64,000 bases of DNA from Gordionus sp. m RMFG-2023. Lineage: Eukaryota > Nematomorpha > Gordioida > Chordodea > Parachordodidae. Made by a program: the position numbers and the translations under genes. Location: the NCBI RefSeq assembly GCF_954871325.1, contig NC_088778.1:6047743-6111742 (forward strand), given 5' to 3'. Shown piece by piece: positions 46,862 through 59,204 of the stretch. The notes under the pieces are model-generated. The model made no database searches and was not told the origin of the DNA. It worked only from the letters and a program-made list of their open reading frames with translations. Every line of letters starts with the position of its first letter. Position 1 is the stretch's first letter.

Positions 46862-47160
46862 TTATACGGAAGTGCTGCTCAAATTTTGGCCTGTAAAAAC
46901 CTGTTACACGGAAGTACTGCCCAAATTGTTGCGAAAATAGATCTATTAGAAATTAGCGCAAATTTTTACTAAATAAGCCAGCTACACGGAAGTGCTGCCC
47001 AAATATTTCCAAATATAAATATATTAAACAAATTTACCCAAAATTTTAGAAATTAAGCCAGATGTACGGAAGTGCTGCCCAAATTTTTGCAATTATAAAA
47101 TTGTTGGACTAATTTTACCAAAGATTATAGGAAGTGCTGCCCAAATATTTTTAAACGTAA
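46862..47160. repeat. Leader tandem repeat 2 (~60-75 bp, about five copies)
   Basis: Units carry TACACGGAAGTGCTGCCCAA followed by AT-rich filler of variable length. Directly follows the first leader array. Confidence 0.9.
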
Positions 47161-47187
47161 ATCTGTTACAAGAAATTTGCAAGAATT

Positions 47188-47601
47188 TTGTCATCCATTG
47201 ACCTATTAAGTGTGCATGTATATGTGCATGTATATGTGCATCAATGGCTTATTTATGCTACTTATAATATCTTACTTGTTGACATTACAAATAACCAAGA
47301 TTTTTATTCAATTTTTTATAAAGCCGTGATGAAAAGTTTAAAATTTGTTAAATACTGGGAGGTTCAGTATAATATTTTTGGAGCGTTGGTTATACTATTA
47401 ATATGGATATGTAGTATAGTTTGGGGCAGGAGAATGAGAAGGAGTCGCAGCGTAAGAATTAAAGGACAAACTTTGACCATTGAGGGACATAATGGAGAGG
47501 AGGATATGATAGGTAAAGTTACTTGGTTACCGGTTCAGGATTTATTTAAAGGGTGGACGGATAGCGATATAAACAGTAATATATATAGCTCTGATAAATA
47601 A
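47188..47601 (+). pseudogene. gypsy gag-position ORF with a hydrophobic segment
   Basis: A 137-residue stretch in the gag position of the element. It has one strongly hydrophobic segment (about residues 63-79, NIFGALVILLIWICSIVWG) followed at once by a basic RRMRRSRSVR stretch, the pattern of a membrane anchor. I cannot align it with a known gag. Confidence 0.45.
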
Positions 47602-47708
47602 AGTTTTGGAAATAATGAAGTGTTGCGACCGTATAGAGAGCCCAGAGAAAATCTCGGGGAAGGAGAGTAGAAATAAGACAGAATTTTGAATCTCCGGGAA
47701 GAGGGGTA

Positions 47709-48074
47709 ATGAGTTGTTATAATTGCGGTAAACCAGGTCATATACTCAGAGATTGCCGGGAGGCGAAATGTTTTGGTTGTGAAAAATTAGGACATATAGC
47801 TCCTTATTGTCCGGGTAAACAAGAGAGATTAAGATGTGCGGGTTGTGGTAGGTTTGGGCATAATAAGGAGGAATGTAATATGAATAATTACAATAAAAAA
47901 AGTGGTTTCCAACAGAGAGGGATGAGTCCGAATGCTTTAAATGTGAGAACTATTGAGCGGGAGAGAATGGAAGATGGGCGGGCAGTTAATGTCAAAGAGT
48001 TGGAGGAGAAAAATATAGAATGTTTTCGATGCCGAAAGGGTTGGCATGTGGCGAGGGATTGCGAGAATTTGTGA
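47709..48074 (+). pseudogene. gypsy nucleocapsid region with CCHC knuckles
   Basis: Zinc knuckles CYNCGKPGHILRDC, CFGCEKLGHIAPYC and CAGCGRFGHNKEEC in a row, plus a more distant fourth, CFRCRKGWHVARDC. Nucleic-acid-binding part of the gypsy gag. Confidence 0.95.
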
Positions 48075-48164
48075 CTATATGATAGTGAAAAAATTGCAAG
48101 ATGGTTAGGAGGGACGGAGGAGGGATTTAATCAGCGAAAAACAAATAAAGGGGGATGCGTAAAT

Positions 48165-48950
48165 ATGTTACAAGAGGGGATAGTAAATATGCTACAAGAC
48201 GGGATAGTACATGATCCTTGTCCTAGAGTAATGATAAGTTTGGGGGGAAGAATGGTTCTCATGTTATTTGATACAGGAGCTGCCATTTCGGTAATTGGAT
48301 ATAATGGATATAAAAGTATTTGGCCTGGGGATAAGGATAGAGAATCAAGGGTTGAGAATTTTTGATGGAACCTTGTTGGCAGCCATGGGTAGGGTAGAGA
48401 TAGTAGCGACATCGGAGGAAAGGGTTGAAATATTAGATTTATGGATTATTAATCGGAATCAGTGGCGTAGCTAGGAATTTTCCCTAGAGGGGGTCCATAC
48501 ATATAAAATCCTGGGGGCTTCGCCCCCAGACCTTCTTTAACGGGCCTTCGGCCCTTTTGCCTGGTCTTCGGCCGGGTTTATCTTAAAAATCATAACCACA
48601 TCTTCGACAATATATATAAATATTTTTAAATGCATGAATAATGTTATTATAATTTAGTAGATAATGTTATTATAATTTAGTAGATTATTCTCAATGACTT
48701 TATAATAATACTACCCAGAATAAATTCAATAGTAATATAATATCCTTTCACAAACATCAAAACCAGAAAAATATAAATATTAATGGTATTTATTTGATAC
48801 AAAGTCACTTTTAAGTCTTTGAACGTATAATCTAAAAAAAAATTTGCTCTGGGAGGGGTCCAAATCCGAAAACCACCCCCGTAGCTACGCCACTGATCGG
48901 AATATAGAAGCGGTGATGGGTTGGGATTGGATCACTAGAATTGGTCTATG
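48165..48950 (+). pseudogene. gypsy aspartic protease region, interrupted by a MITE
   Basis: MVLMLFDTGAAISVIG is a retropepsin active-site loop. The region continues beyond the inserted MITE with the AVMGWDW-type end motif (about 48910). Confidence 0.85.
48460..48895. mobile_element. MITE, 436 bp, with exact 8-bp target duplication
   Basis: Inverted ends CAGTGGCGTAGCTA / TAGCTACGCCACTG, flanked by identical octamers ATCGGAAT at 48452-48459 and 48896-48903. An 8-bp duplication fits hAT or P-type transposons. The left part is a cluster of GC hairpins with TTCG loops (GGGGGCTTCGCCCCC, GGGCCTTCGGCCC). A perfect 27-bp direct duplication (AATGTTATTATAATTTAGTA plus AGAT...) lies near 48640-48690. 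No coding capacity. Confidence 0.95.
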
Positions 48951-49077
48951 GTATAGTTTTTGGGGAGTATTCTCATGGTGGGGTATATTTGTATGAGGAA
49001 TATGCCGTTATGATCTTGAGAGAGAATGTGTTGCCTGGAATTGAGACCTTGTTTAATGAGGGAATCAGCGAAAATCT

Positions 49078-49450
49078 TCCTAGGAGCGAAACAAGGAGCG
49101 ATAATTTAAGGAGTGAAACAAGGAGAAATAACTCTAGGAGCGAAACTAGGAGTGATAATTTAAGAAACGAAGCAAAGAAGAACAATTCCAAGAGCGAAAC
49201 AAGGAGTGTTAATTCAAGGAGCGACAATGCAAAGAGCGAAACAAGTCAAAGTAATTAAAGGAGCGTTAATTTAAGGAGCGAACTAAGGAAAAAGAATTCC
49301 AGGATCGTAACAAGGAGCGATAATTCAAGGAGCGGAATAAGTGAAAATAATTCGAGGAGAAAAATAAAGGGAGGTAATGATAGAACGGAAATAAAAGAGA
49401 ATAACTCTAAGGGCGAAATAGGGAAAAGGAGTCCAAAAGGTAAATAGGGG
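49078..49450. repeat. Degenerate purine-rich repeat in the gypsy pol leader
   Basis: Repeats around AGGAGCGAAACAAGGAGCGA with ATAATTTAAGG spacing encode an Arg/Ser/Glu/Asn-rich low-complexity linker between the protease and reverse transcriptase parts. Confidence 0.85.
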
Positions 49451-49676
49451 AAAGAAATTCTAGGGGAGAAGCAGTAAATTATGATCCAAGAGAAGGAGTA
49501 GATAGAAATTACCCGGGGCACGTTGGAGTCGTTGAGAGGGGTAGTGATATTACATAGTGGGAGGAGGAAGGAAAGGCGGATAAAAAAAAGGAAGAGTCAC
49601 ATCGAGAAGTGATGAATACCACGACGCAAGAAAATCGAGAAATGATGAATACAAAGACGAAAGGAAATCGGGAGCA

Positions 49677-50525
49677 ATGAAGGAAGGAACAATTCCCAGG
49701 GAAGATGATTTGGTAACTAAAGAAAACGAGGGAAGAAAATTGGCTATGACCAGAGTGCAAGGATCAGTACGGAGATTAGTACAAAGTTATCGGGAAATTT
49801 TCAACGAAGACTTGGGATGCCTCATAGATTATGAAGTAGACATTAAATTAAAGGATGGTTGCGTTCCGAAGTTCTGTGCGTTACGGATGATACCGTTTGA
49901 ATGGAGAAAGGAAGCGGAATTGGAGTTGGATCAATCGGTACGGAAAGGTATTGTATGTCCGGTGGAATACAGTGAATGGGCGACTCCGTTAGTGCCTGTG
50001 AGGAAAGCCAATGGGAAACTTCGTTTATGCGTAGATTTTCGAGTTACAATAAATCTGTTGGGTAGTGGAGGTTAAATATCCCTTGGCGAGAATTGAAGAT
50101 ATACTAGTTAGTTTAAAAGGAAGTGTTTATTTTTCAAAAGTGGATTTCTCTAATGCATATCTTCAACTACGGGTAAAGCCGGAGGTAAGGAAGTTATTAA
50201 CGATTACTACGCCGAAGGGATTGTTTGCGTTTTGTAGATTACTATTCGGGCTAAGTCAGCTCCTATTTTTCAGCGTACTATGGCTCCGGTTTTCCAGGGA
50301 ATGGAGGGAGTTTTCTACTATATGGATGATGTCTTGGTGACGGGAAGAAATCCCGAACAACATGAACAGAGATTGGAAGAAGTATTTCGAAGAATCAAGG
50401 AGAAAGGATTGAGCCAGCGGGGAGAAAAGTGTGTTGGGGGTTACCGAAGTGACTTATCTGGGGCATAAGATCGCAGGAAAGGAGGTGCGGCCTGTGGACA
50501 GAAATATGACCAGAATTAATAATAT
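49677..50525 (+). pseudogene. gypsy reverse transcriptase
   Basis: Recognisable motifs in order are SEWATPLVPVRKANGKLRLC, the VYFSKVDFSNAYLQ palm motif, FCRLLFGLSQ and the catalytic FYYMDDVLV. Typical Ty3/gypsy polymerase; broken. Confidence 0.92.
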
Positions 50526-50554
50526 GATAAGACCTATTGAACAAGGGGAAAAGT

Positions 50555-50828
50555 TCAATTCGCCTGTTAAGTCAGAGATTATTTGACGTATTTATTAAGA
50601 ATGAAATAAAATGAATAAATTTTTATCTGTGTAAAATAATAATTCTTTATATATCTCGTAAATCAATTGTTTCCAATCACGTTATACAATTAACAACCTT
50701 TAATATATTATTACAATCTAAATATATTTTCTTTTCGCCTTAAGTGAAACATTTGTCAATGAGTAATATTAAACGTAAATGTAATTGAAAACACCACTTT
50801 AAATAATATAAGTTGTATCATACAACAA
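50555..50828. repeat. Probable solo LTR inserted in the gypsy element
   Basis: About 270 bp of AT-rich DNA interrupting the polymerase region. On the minus strand it begins TGTTGTATGATACAAC and ends CTGACTTAACA, i.e. TG...CA, with a TATATAAAG box inside. A convincing short target duplication was not found, so the identification is tentative. Confidence 0.5.
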
Positions 50829-50924
50829 GACCCAGTAATAAAGCAGAGGTACAGGCATTTTTGGGCATGGTAAATTTTTATAATCGGTTCATGGAAGGAT
50901 TTGCTCAAATGGCTATCAATTATT

Positions 50925-53350
50925 AAAGAAAGGAAGAAAATTTTCTTCAATAAACCTCTTTGTAGGTTTACGGTTTCTTGATGAGCAACGTAATGTGGTA
51001 TTTGTATTTGTGTTTGTATTTGCTTCATTCACTGGCAAAACCATTTCTGTAACTTCCAAAGAACTTTCATGATTTGGGATAACTAAACGATTTCTTAACT
51101 GATATGCATGCTTCCGTAATGTTTTCCCGGAAGATTCAACAATATAGGAATAAAGTCCTATTCTTTCTTTAATTACTCCCTCTCTCCAACCATTGGTATT
51201 TTCATTATTTAACCATATAGGTTGTGAGATTTCAAATTCTCTTTCCTTTGAATGTAAATCATGATGAAGGCTTTGTTTATCATTGGCCCTTACTATTTCG
51301 TGTTCGGCATTTGGTCGGATCCAATCCAGACTTGTTTTCAATTGCCTCCCAAACATAATTTTAGCAGGAGATCTCCCTGTGGAACTATGCTCGCTCTCCC
51401 AATCGGTAGGTTGTTAAAACCTGTGTCATAGCTTCTTCGGGATCGCTAATTGAATCTCTCGTTGCATAATACCGACCTTTCAAAGTTCGTACTGTACGTT
51501 CAGCTAATCCATTAGTTTTTGGATGATAGGGTGCCGAACGTATATGACGTATGTTATTTAAATCACAATACCTACGGAATTCCCCAGATAAGAATTGTGG
51601 TCCATTGTCTGACACAATGTACTTGGGTATTCCAAACCTAGCAAACCATTTTTTTAGTCGTTTTATCATAGCATCAGCAGAGGTATTTTGCATTAAACCA
51701 TGGTCTATTTTTCTGGCATCCAGAACATATTTTGATAAAATTTTCTATATCAACATCACATCTGGGCCACCAACAATACAATCTATAAATAGATTTCATT
51801 ACATTTTCCCCAGGATGTCTCCAGTGAATCATTCCTAACACTGCATTTCTTAATTTATTAGGAATAACCAATCTCCCATTCCATTCTATAATATTACGAT
51901 TGACAGAAAGCTCTTCCCGTCGATTATAAAAATTAACTATTTCTTTATCTTTATGACGATCAAAGTTTCGCCAACTTTGCTGAATATGTATTGCTACTTT
52001 TTTTAATATTAAATCTTGCTTCGACTCTTTTCGCAGAATATTTTCTGACAATTGCATATCATCCAAATTAATACTTCGAATATCCAAAGCATGTTTAGAA
52101 TCTTGATTCTCTTCCGAAATTTCTTGGTGTTTATTAATCAAATCTCGAATTCTAGAATCTAGTGTTATGCAACATTTTTCTTTTTCAATATTGTTGACCA
52201 AATTGCGTACTTGTTTAATCATAACCTGACGAGGCATTTCTAAATTGAATGCTATAATCCATGGTAATCCGAAAAGAGGCACCCCAGTTGTATTCATTAT
52301 TACCACTGGTAGAGTCCTTGTCTGTGATCCAATCCTAACATTGACTTGGGTCTCGCCCTTGACGTCTAACGGATGATCACCATATGCAGTCAATGGACTG
52401 GTTGGCCTAATTTTTGGTCGCCCAATACTTGTCCATATATCAATTCCTATCAATGACGCTTGTGCACCAGTGTCAAAATCATCAACATCTAACACATTTA
52501 TCTCTGCAGTTAGTTTTGCTCGATTCTCTCGATTTTGTTGAATCTTCCAAATATTATGAATAGAATCACTTGATGACACTCTTATATAATTTAAATTCTT
52601 TGATTTACAGCAAACTGCAAAATGACCAATTTTTTTACATTTATTACATGCCGCATTTGTAGCTGGACATCTCACTTCTCGGTTATGAATAAAACCACAT
52701 TTATAACATTTAAGTTTATTATAATCTTTATCATTATTATATTTGTATTTATTATTCTCTTTTACAAATGTATTATTATACTTGACTTTATTATAGCCTT
52801 TATCAAATGTAGTCGTCGTTTTAATTGGATGTTTATAATTATTATCATTATCATTTCTTTGTTATTATCATTTATCTTATTAACAGCAGGCATATTTTTA
52901 TTTGCCATTTCTTTATCTGCTCGCTCAGAAGCTAATGCCAGATCAAGAATAAATTGAAAAGTCAGTACATTATTATCTCTATCAAGACCGTCGGGATATA
53001 GAGCTCTAAGATCTCTTTCCAATCCCGGTATTTCCATGCCAACCATAAACTGATCACGTAAACGCTCGTCAATATCATTAAGATAATGACAACGCTTGCC
53101 AATTGTTCTAATTTTATCTGCAAATTCAGTTATGGTTTCAGTTGTTCTCCGTAATCTAACGAAATCAAATCTAGAAGCAAAAGCTGTTGACGTCGGTTTA
53201 AAGAGTTTAAAACATATTGACTTAATTTCCTTAAAAGATAAAGTTTCGATCGAATCAGGATAACAAAAACGGTCCACCAACTCAATATTCTTATTGCCAA
53301 AAAATGTTGAAAATAAATCTTTATATTCACATTCAGATGGGCTTACGTTG
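50925..53350 (-). mobile_element. Second Ty3/gypsy fossil, inserted in opposite orientation
   Basis: Read right to left. Parts recognised are a capsid-like gag region (about 53350-52770, FADKIRTIGKRC), a CCHC knuckle (CNKCKKIGHFAVCC), a protease with DTGAQASLIG, the integrase H2C2 region (CWWPRCDVDIENFIKICSGC) and integrase core (YIVSDNGPQFLSGEF, HPKTNGLAERTVRTLK), then a C-terminal region. Sequence of the host gypsy element resumes on both sides, so this piece is younger than its host. It is incomplete, broken, and has no LTRs that I can find. Confidence 0.9.
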
Positions 53351-53379
53351 ATTGGACAAATGAACAAGAGGAGTCCTTC

Positions 53380-53790
53380 TAAGATTTAAAAGGTCAAATA
53401 GGAAAGGAACCCGTTTTAGTGTGTTTTAACATAAATTGGAGGTGATATTGGCGGTGGATGCATCTAATAAAGGTGTAGGAGGAGCACTGTTGCATTCTAT
53501 TGATGGGGTAAAGAGGCCGGTGTTATTTTTTTCAAGAATTTTTAGAACGGCGGAGACCGGGTATTAAGTGATTGAGCAAGAAGCATTGACCGTTATTTTC
53601 GGGTTAACGAAGTGCCGTGAATATCTGATTGGGCGCAGATTTATTATATACACGGATCATAAGCCGTTGGTGCATCTATTTAGAAAGGACAACAAAGAAC
53701 TAATGCTGTCGCCTAGGCTGCAGAGATGGTTATTGCTCTTGGGCAATTTTGCTGGACATTTTATCCAGATGCGGAGCTGGAGAAGATTTA
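53380..53790 (+). pseudogene. gypsy RNase H region (outer element)
   Basis: LAVDASNKGVGGALLHS, then IEQEALTVIFGLTKCREYL and YTDHKPLVHLF are classic Ty3/gypsy RNase H blocks. It continues the outer element after the nested fossil. Confidence 0.92.
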
Positions 53791-53989
53791 GAGGAGAAAG
53801 AACAAGAGGAACGGGAGGAAGAAATTGAACAAGGACTGATTTGGACTATGGCGGGAGTATCTAGAGGCGGGCCAGTAATATGGGAAGAGATTAAAAGGGT
53901 GACTAAGGAATTGAGACGGATCAAAGCGTGCCTTCAGAGACAGAAAACGTGGCGGGATGGAGACAAGACCTATAAATATGTACAGAATG

Positions 53990-54960
53990 AGTTAGCGATA
54001 ATAGATGAATGTTTGGTGCGAGAAAATAGGAGTGTGATACCATCCAAGCTAAAAAAAGCAGTAATGGCGATGATTCATGCTGGACAAAGGAATTGAAAGA
54101 ATGAAACAGTGGGGACGGGAATATTTTTGTGGCCAGGAATGAACCGAGACATTGAAAATATCAATCGACTGTGTTAGATGTAATTCTTGGACTCCGATGC
54201 CACGAAAGGATAAAGAAAGTGTGTGGCCGAAGGCAGCGTAGCCTTGGGAGCGTATCCACTTGGATTTCTTTGACTTCGAAAATAAAATATATATTAGTGG
54301 TAGATGCTTTTTCGAAATAGGTAGAGTATGAGGAAGTAAAAGGATTAACCATTCAGATCGTGATAAAAGTATTAAAAAATTTATGGGCTAAATTTGGAGT
54401 TGCTATGACAGTAGTAACGGACGGGAGCCCTGCCTTCATTAGTAGACACTTCAAAATCTTTTGTGCAGAAACTGGAGCGAAAGACATTTTAGCGCTGCAT
54501 ATCCTCCGAGTTCGAATGGACAAGCGGAGAGGATGGTAGCGGTGGTCAAGAACATGTTGAGAAAGTCAAAGGATGGAGGCAGAGAGATGTGGGTGGCCGT
54601 GGCTTATTATAACAACAGTAGAAAAGGAGCCGTCGCCAGCGGAGAAGTTTTTGGGACGAAGAACTCAAATTTGGTTGGATATACTGAAACCGGCCGGTGA
54701 GGGAGAGAAACGGTTCGGATTGGAGAATGAATCGGAATTAATGGTAGGGCAAGCAATATGGGCAAGAATGTATGGAAGTAACAAGAAATGGGAGACCGAG
54801 GTGATTTTGAAAAATCTGGGAAGCCGGGTAAATAAGGTGAAGTTTGCCGATGGGAGACAAGGAGTGAGACACAGGGATCAGCTTCGCAGGCGGATTGACC
54901 CGGAGAAATTGAGAGGGTTCGCCAGAAGAGATCAAGGGGTCAATATGAAAAGTAAATGAG
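53990..54960 (+). pseudogene. gypsy integrase region (outer element)
   Basis: Degraded H2C2 zinc region, catalytic core (VVTDGSPAFIS-like and YPPSSNGQAERMVAVVKNML) and a basic C-terminal domain (KVKFADGRQGVRHRDQLRR). Fossil part of the outer element. Confidence 0.85.
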
Positions 54961-54964
54961 TTGG

Positions 54965-55920
54965 GGTTAAATAAAAAGAAAAATATATATATAAAAAAGA
55001 TTCTCATTATCATTCGGCCTATCTTAAGGAGGTTATCTTAAATAACCACGGGAAACGTCGTAACAAGAAAAAATTGCAAATTAAATTATTATTGCTGAAG
55101 GACAAAGATAATTTAAGTTGAATAAGTTGGGAGATGTTTGCGGCAGGTGGAGGGAATTTAATTTAAAAAGTTTGAAAGAAAATAATTAGCAAGATAAAAT
55201 AAGGAAAAAATGAACAAGATAAAATGTTGATTAAGTTAAGGAAATGTCAATATAAATGTTGCAAGGGAAAGGGTGATAGGAGTCATAAATCAAGAAATTG
55301 AAAATTATTTTTGGGAAAGTTAAGTTAGAGTAAAATCGAAAATAAAATTGAAAAAAAGGAATGATATGCCAAAAATTTGGGGTTTGAGAAAAAAAAGAAG
55401 AGTTAAAAGATGTCATAAATTAAGTTGAATAAGTAAATGGGTGGGAAAAGAAGAAAGTTAAATTAAAATTAGATGGGAATTAAATAAAGATGATTAGAGA
55501 TTTTGGGGTGACAAAAAGAAAAAAAGTTTTTTTTGTATTTGGAATTATCAAAAGTTTTTTTTAAAGTTTTCTTGTTGCAGAAAAATATCCAAGCAAGGAA
55601 TAAATTCGTAAAACGGAAAAATAAGGTAAAAGAAAAATGTTATGTTGTTTTTTTTTAGAGTACGATAATTTCTTTTAGGAAATAGTTGAGTTAGGGTAAT
55701 TGTTGTTGGGGTAGGAATTGAGTTGGGTTGAAAAGGGAATTGTTATTGGAATAGTTAAATGAATGGTGTTATATATTTTTTGGAAATTTTAGGGAATTGT
55801 TATTGAAATAATTAAATGTATTGTGTTATATATCGTAGCTTAATAGGTCGGATGTGGAGTTGAAGTCTTTGTTGGGGCCAAAGCCAGAGGGTCCGGTGAA
55901 ATGAAAACTTGGGGGATGGC
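54965..55920. other. Non-coding 3' region of the outer gypsy element
   Basis: Purine-rich, gene-free stretch between the integrase part and the right LTR, ending in the purine tract CTTGGGGGATGG. No envelope-like gene is recognisable. Confidence 0.6.
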
Positions 55921-55924
55921 GTAT

Positions 55925-56285
55925 TGTAGTTGGAAGAAAATTAATTATTATATTTTTTTATATTTTAAAATAGTAATGGCTTAGTGTAGATTAGATATAC
56001 ATTATTTTTTATTATCGATAATATTAGTTGTTGTTTAAATTTTTACATATTGCTTTGTTGTTTAAAAATTAATTATTATTTTTTTATTTTTGTTATAATA
56101 TTATTTTGTTTTAAAAAATTATTGGAGTTTGAAAAAAGAAAAATTGAATAATTAATGTTGTTGGAATTAAGAACTACCAGTGTAAAAAGTAAAATCAAAA
56201 TAAAAAAATATCAACTAAAAAAATAAATAAATACATTTTAATATCAACTAAAAAAATAAATAAATACATTTTAAAGTTAACAAGA
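55925..56285 (+). repeat. Right LTR
   Basis: Begins TGTAGTTGGAAGAAAATTAA. It follows the left LTR with scattered differences and a local duplication of AAAAATAAATAAATACATTT near its end. AATAT flanks both outer edges (46157-46161, 56290-56294), a possible 5-bp target duplication. Confidence 0.8.
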
Positions 56286-56294
56286 GAGGAATAT

Positions 56295-59200
56295 TCAGAT
56301 GGAAGAAGAAAAACTGAAGGGCAAACTATGAAAACTCATAATTCTTTTAAATCATATGCTCAATTTATTATATTAATTTACTATATATTTATTTATATTA
56401 TTTAAATAATTTATTATATTAATTTACTATATATTTATTTATATTATTTAAATATATTATTATTTATTCTTAAAAGAGACACTAACAAATGTGATTATTT
56501 TTTAAATTGACATATTAATGAAATTTACTATTATATTAATCGTTATTATATCATACATTTTAATAATAAATTAAATAAATATATAATAATTAATATTATT
56601 TACATAATTTATATAATTTGTTTAATATACTTGTAATATATATTGCATATTCTAATATTATTGATATATTTAATATAATTAATTTATAATGAAATAATAA
56701 ATAGAATTATTCAAAAAAAAATAAATATTAAAACTAGAAAATTCAACATTGTAGAAATATACATTGTTCTTGGCACTTTCTTTAATCTAATAATAGATGG
56801 TTTAAATCCTTAATAAAATTATATTATAAATAATTAAAAATAAAAATATATAATTCACATAATATAATCCGCAAGGTGGCGTATTTTTATTTATATAAAA
56901 AAATTATAATTATTATTACTCAAGAAGTAAACTTAATTCCATTTATTATTTATCAAATTAATTGGAACAAATTACGAGTAAATTTCTAGAACAAATATGG
57001 TTTTTTAAAACTTAATTACAAATGATCACACTTTAATGGAAAAACTAAGGTAAAATCATTTTTGTCTATTTAGTACTTTGTTTTTATTAAAATTACATTG
57101 TATAGATTAATTACAATATTATCATACAATAATATCATTCTCCAATATTTAGAATATATATTATCTAATATTATTCTCAATATTTATAATAAATATAATG
57201 TTTGTAAAGATTATGTTTTATAATGTTTGTAAAAGTTTATGATTACATCATGATTTTTCATTGAACAATTGATTAGATTGCCATCTTCGATAACTTTTAT
57301 AGTTAAATAATCTTCTAAAAAATACCCCTGAGATAATTTTAACAATCTGAGAAATGAGGTCTTCCTCCACTAAAAAAATTATCATTACATTTAGGTGAAA
57401 TATTATAATGTAATCTAATAAAGCTTAATTCATTTAATGCTGAATTATGCGAAGTAATAGTCTTAGAAATGAAGAGCATGGCTTCATATCTGCCTTTTCC
57501 ATCATTCCCTTTTAAATTTAATTAATGAAATTTATAATACAAGCTATTTATAATATGTTATTTAATATATCGATTTGTCCTATAGGAAGTAGTATAGAGA
57601 AGAATTTTTATTCTCTGATGATGAAATTTGTTACCAATGGGTGATAAATAATTGTTACCAAATGGGTGATAAATAATTGTTACTACAGGGAATTGATTTT
57701 ATTATATGTAGATTTTTCATAATATAAGATAAGAATAGGTATAAATGAATGTCATATAGTTTTCCTAAATATTTATATATATGTGATTCTAATTATATAA
57801 AATATTTAGCAAATATAAATAAATGAATTGATAAAATAGTTAGATAAATCAGAATCGATAATATTAGAATTTTTTTATTTAAATAGCCACTTGTTGATAT
57901 TATTGAATATCATATGACACAAAATTATATTGTACATTGTAATTTTATACAGTTTACTAAATCGGGGAATGACTTAGTTTTAAACATTATACATAGCCCT
58001 TAACCATGCAGATTATGGTAATCCAGCTTATTGAAATGAAACTTTAATACTTTGGTGAGTATAATCTGATATATAACTTTTCTAAATTATTTTATTTTAT
58101 ATATTAGTATTTTAAGCAACAAACACCAACTTGCGGATTTAATAATATTGAACTTTAAAATTTAATTATTAAGGTAGGCAGGGAGTGGTTATTACTATGA
58201 ATCTCTTTTCATAAAAATATATTTAAAAATCTACATCTCTAAAAATCTCAAATTAAATTTATACATATATATATACACACACAATAAAATTAGACTGATA
58301 AAATGATATTCTTAATTACAAATAAATAATATAAAAGTTATTTCACTCATATTCCATCTTTTTCTGATTATTTTGCATTTGTGAACAAAATCACAAGTAG
58401 TCCTAACATCAATTACATAATTTTTCATTTCTAAAGCATAAAAATGGTCAATTCTATTTTTAATAAAACATGTAAAGAAGTTATGTTATATCTGTAGGTT
58501 AAATTTAAAAGGAAAAGTTTTTCCTATGCTAAAAAATTTAAATTAACTTACACAATAAATGTTCTTAAAAAATTAGAAATTAAAGACCCTGATTTAAAAG
58601 GTAGAGATGGACTAAGGTTGGTAGTTTTTCCCACTTTAAAAAATTATCATAAAAATCTGGATTGAAATTTTGAGTTACTATAGGGGTTCTTTTCAATTTT
58701 GCTGTACAATCATTTGAAGGGGGTTTACCAGAGTTTATAAATGGTTTTAAAGTGGGTCCATGTTAATAAAAACAAATAGCCTAGGTTAAGTTTATATTTC
58801 TCCATACCCAAGAAAATTAAAAAAATAGGTGGGGGAAAGGTTATTTCTAAATTTTAAAAAGTGTTATTTTAAAAAAAAAAAAAATTTTTTTAAATTATAA
58901 AATAAAATAAAATTATTAAATATAATTTTGTTGTATCATGATTCATGAATATTAGTGATTAAGAGATTGAGTAATGTTTAAAATAAAATTTATTTTTAAA
59001 ATAATATAATACAAATTAATTTAATATCTATATGATTGAAAATATATATTCAAATTGGGGACTAGATGGTTGAGGATAAATTAAAAAAATTTTATTTTTA
59101 AATAATAATATTAATATAGTAGATAAATAAACTTAAAAACTTTATATGATTGATTTTGCCCACAAATGTAAAATAGTCAAAAAAAAAATAGACCAAGGGA
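56295..59200. other. Long AT-rich gene desert
   Basis: No gene recognised in 2.9 kb. Local features are a ~60-bp direct duplication at about 56355-56450 (TTATATTAATTTACTATATA), a short repeat GTTACCAA-TGGGTGATAAATA at about 57630-57680 and a CA/TA run near 58270. Confidence 0.5.
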
Positions 59201-59204
59201 ATGT

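Larger units (their letters stand above)
46162..56285 (+). mobile_element. Ty3/gypsy LTR retrotransposon, broken, with nested insertions
   Basis: Metaviridae-type element about 10 kb including insertions. Its parts in order are a left LTR, leader with tandem repeats, gag region with several CCHC knuckles, protease, reverse transcriptase (YMDD), RNase H, integrase, a purine-rich tract (CTTGGGGGATGG) and a right LTR starting near 55925. The two LTRs share most of their sequence but differ by numerous substitutions and indels, so the insertion is not recent. It is broken in many places. Three other elements have inserted: a MITE (48460-48895), an LTR-like block (about 50555-50825) and a minus-strand gypsy fossil (about 50925-53350). 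Confidence 0.9.

Noticed and set aside
48941-49521. Leu/Ser-rich minus-strand frames of 84-88 residues
   Set aside because: They are the reverse reading of the purine-rich linker repeat in the gypsy element.
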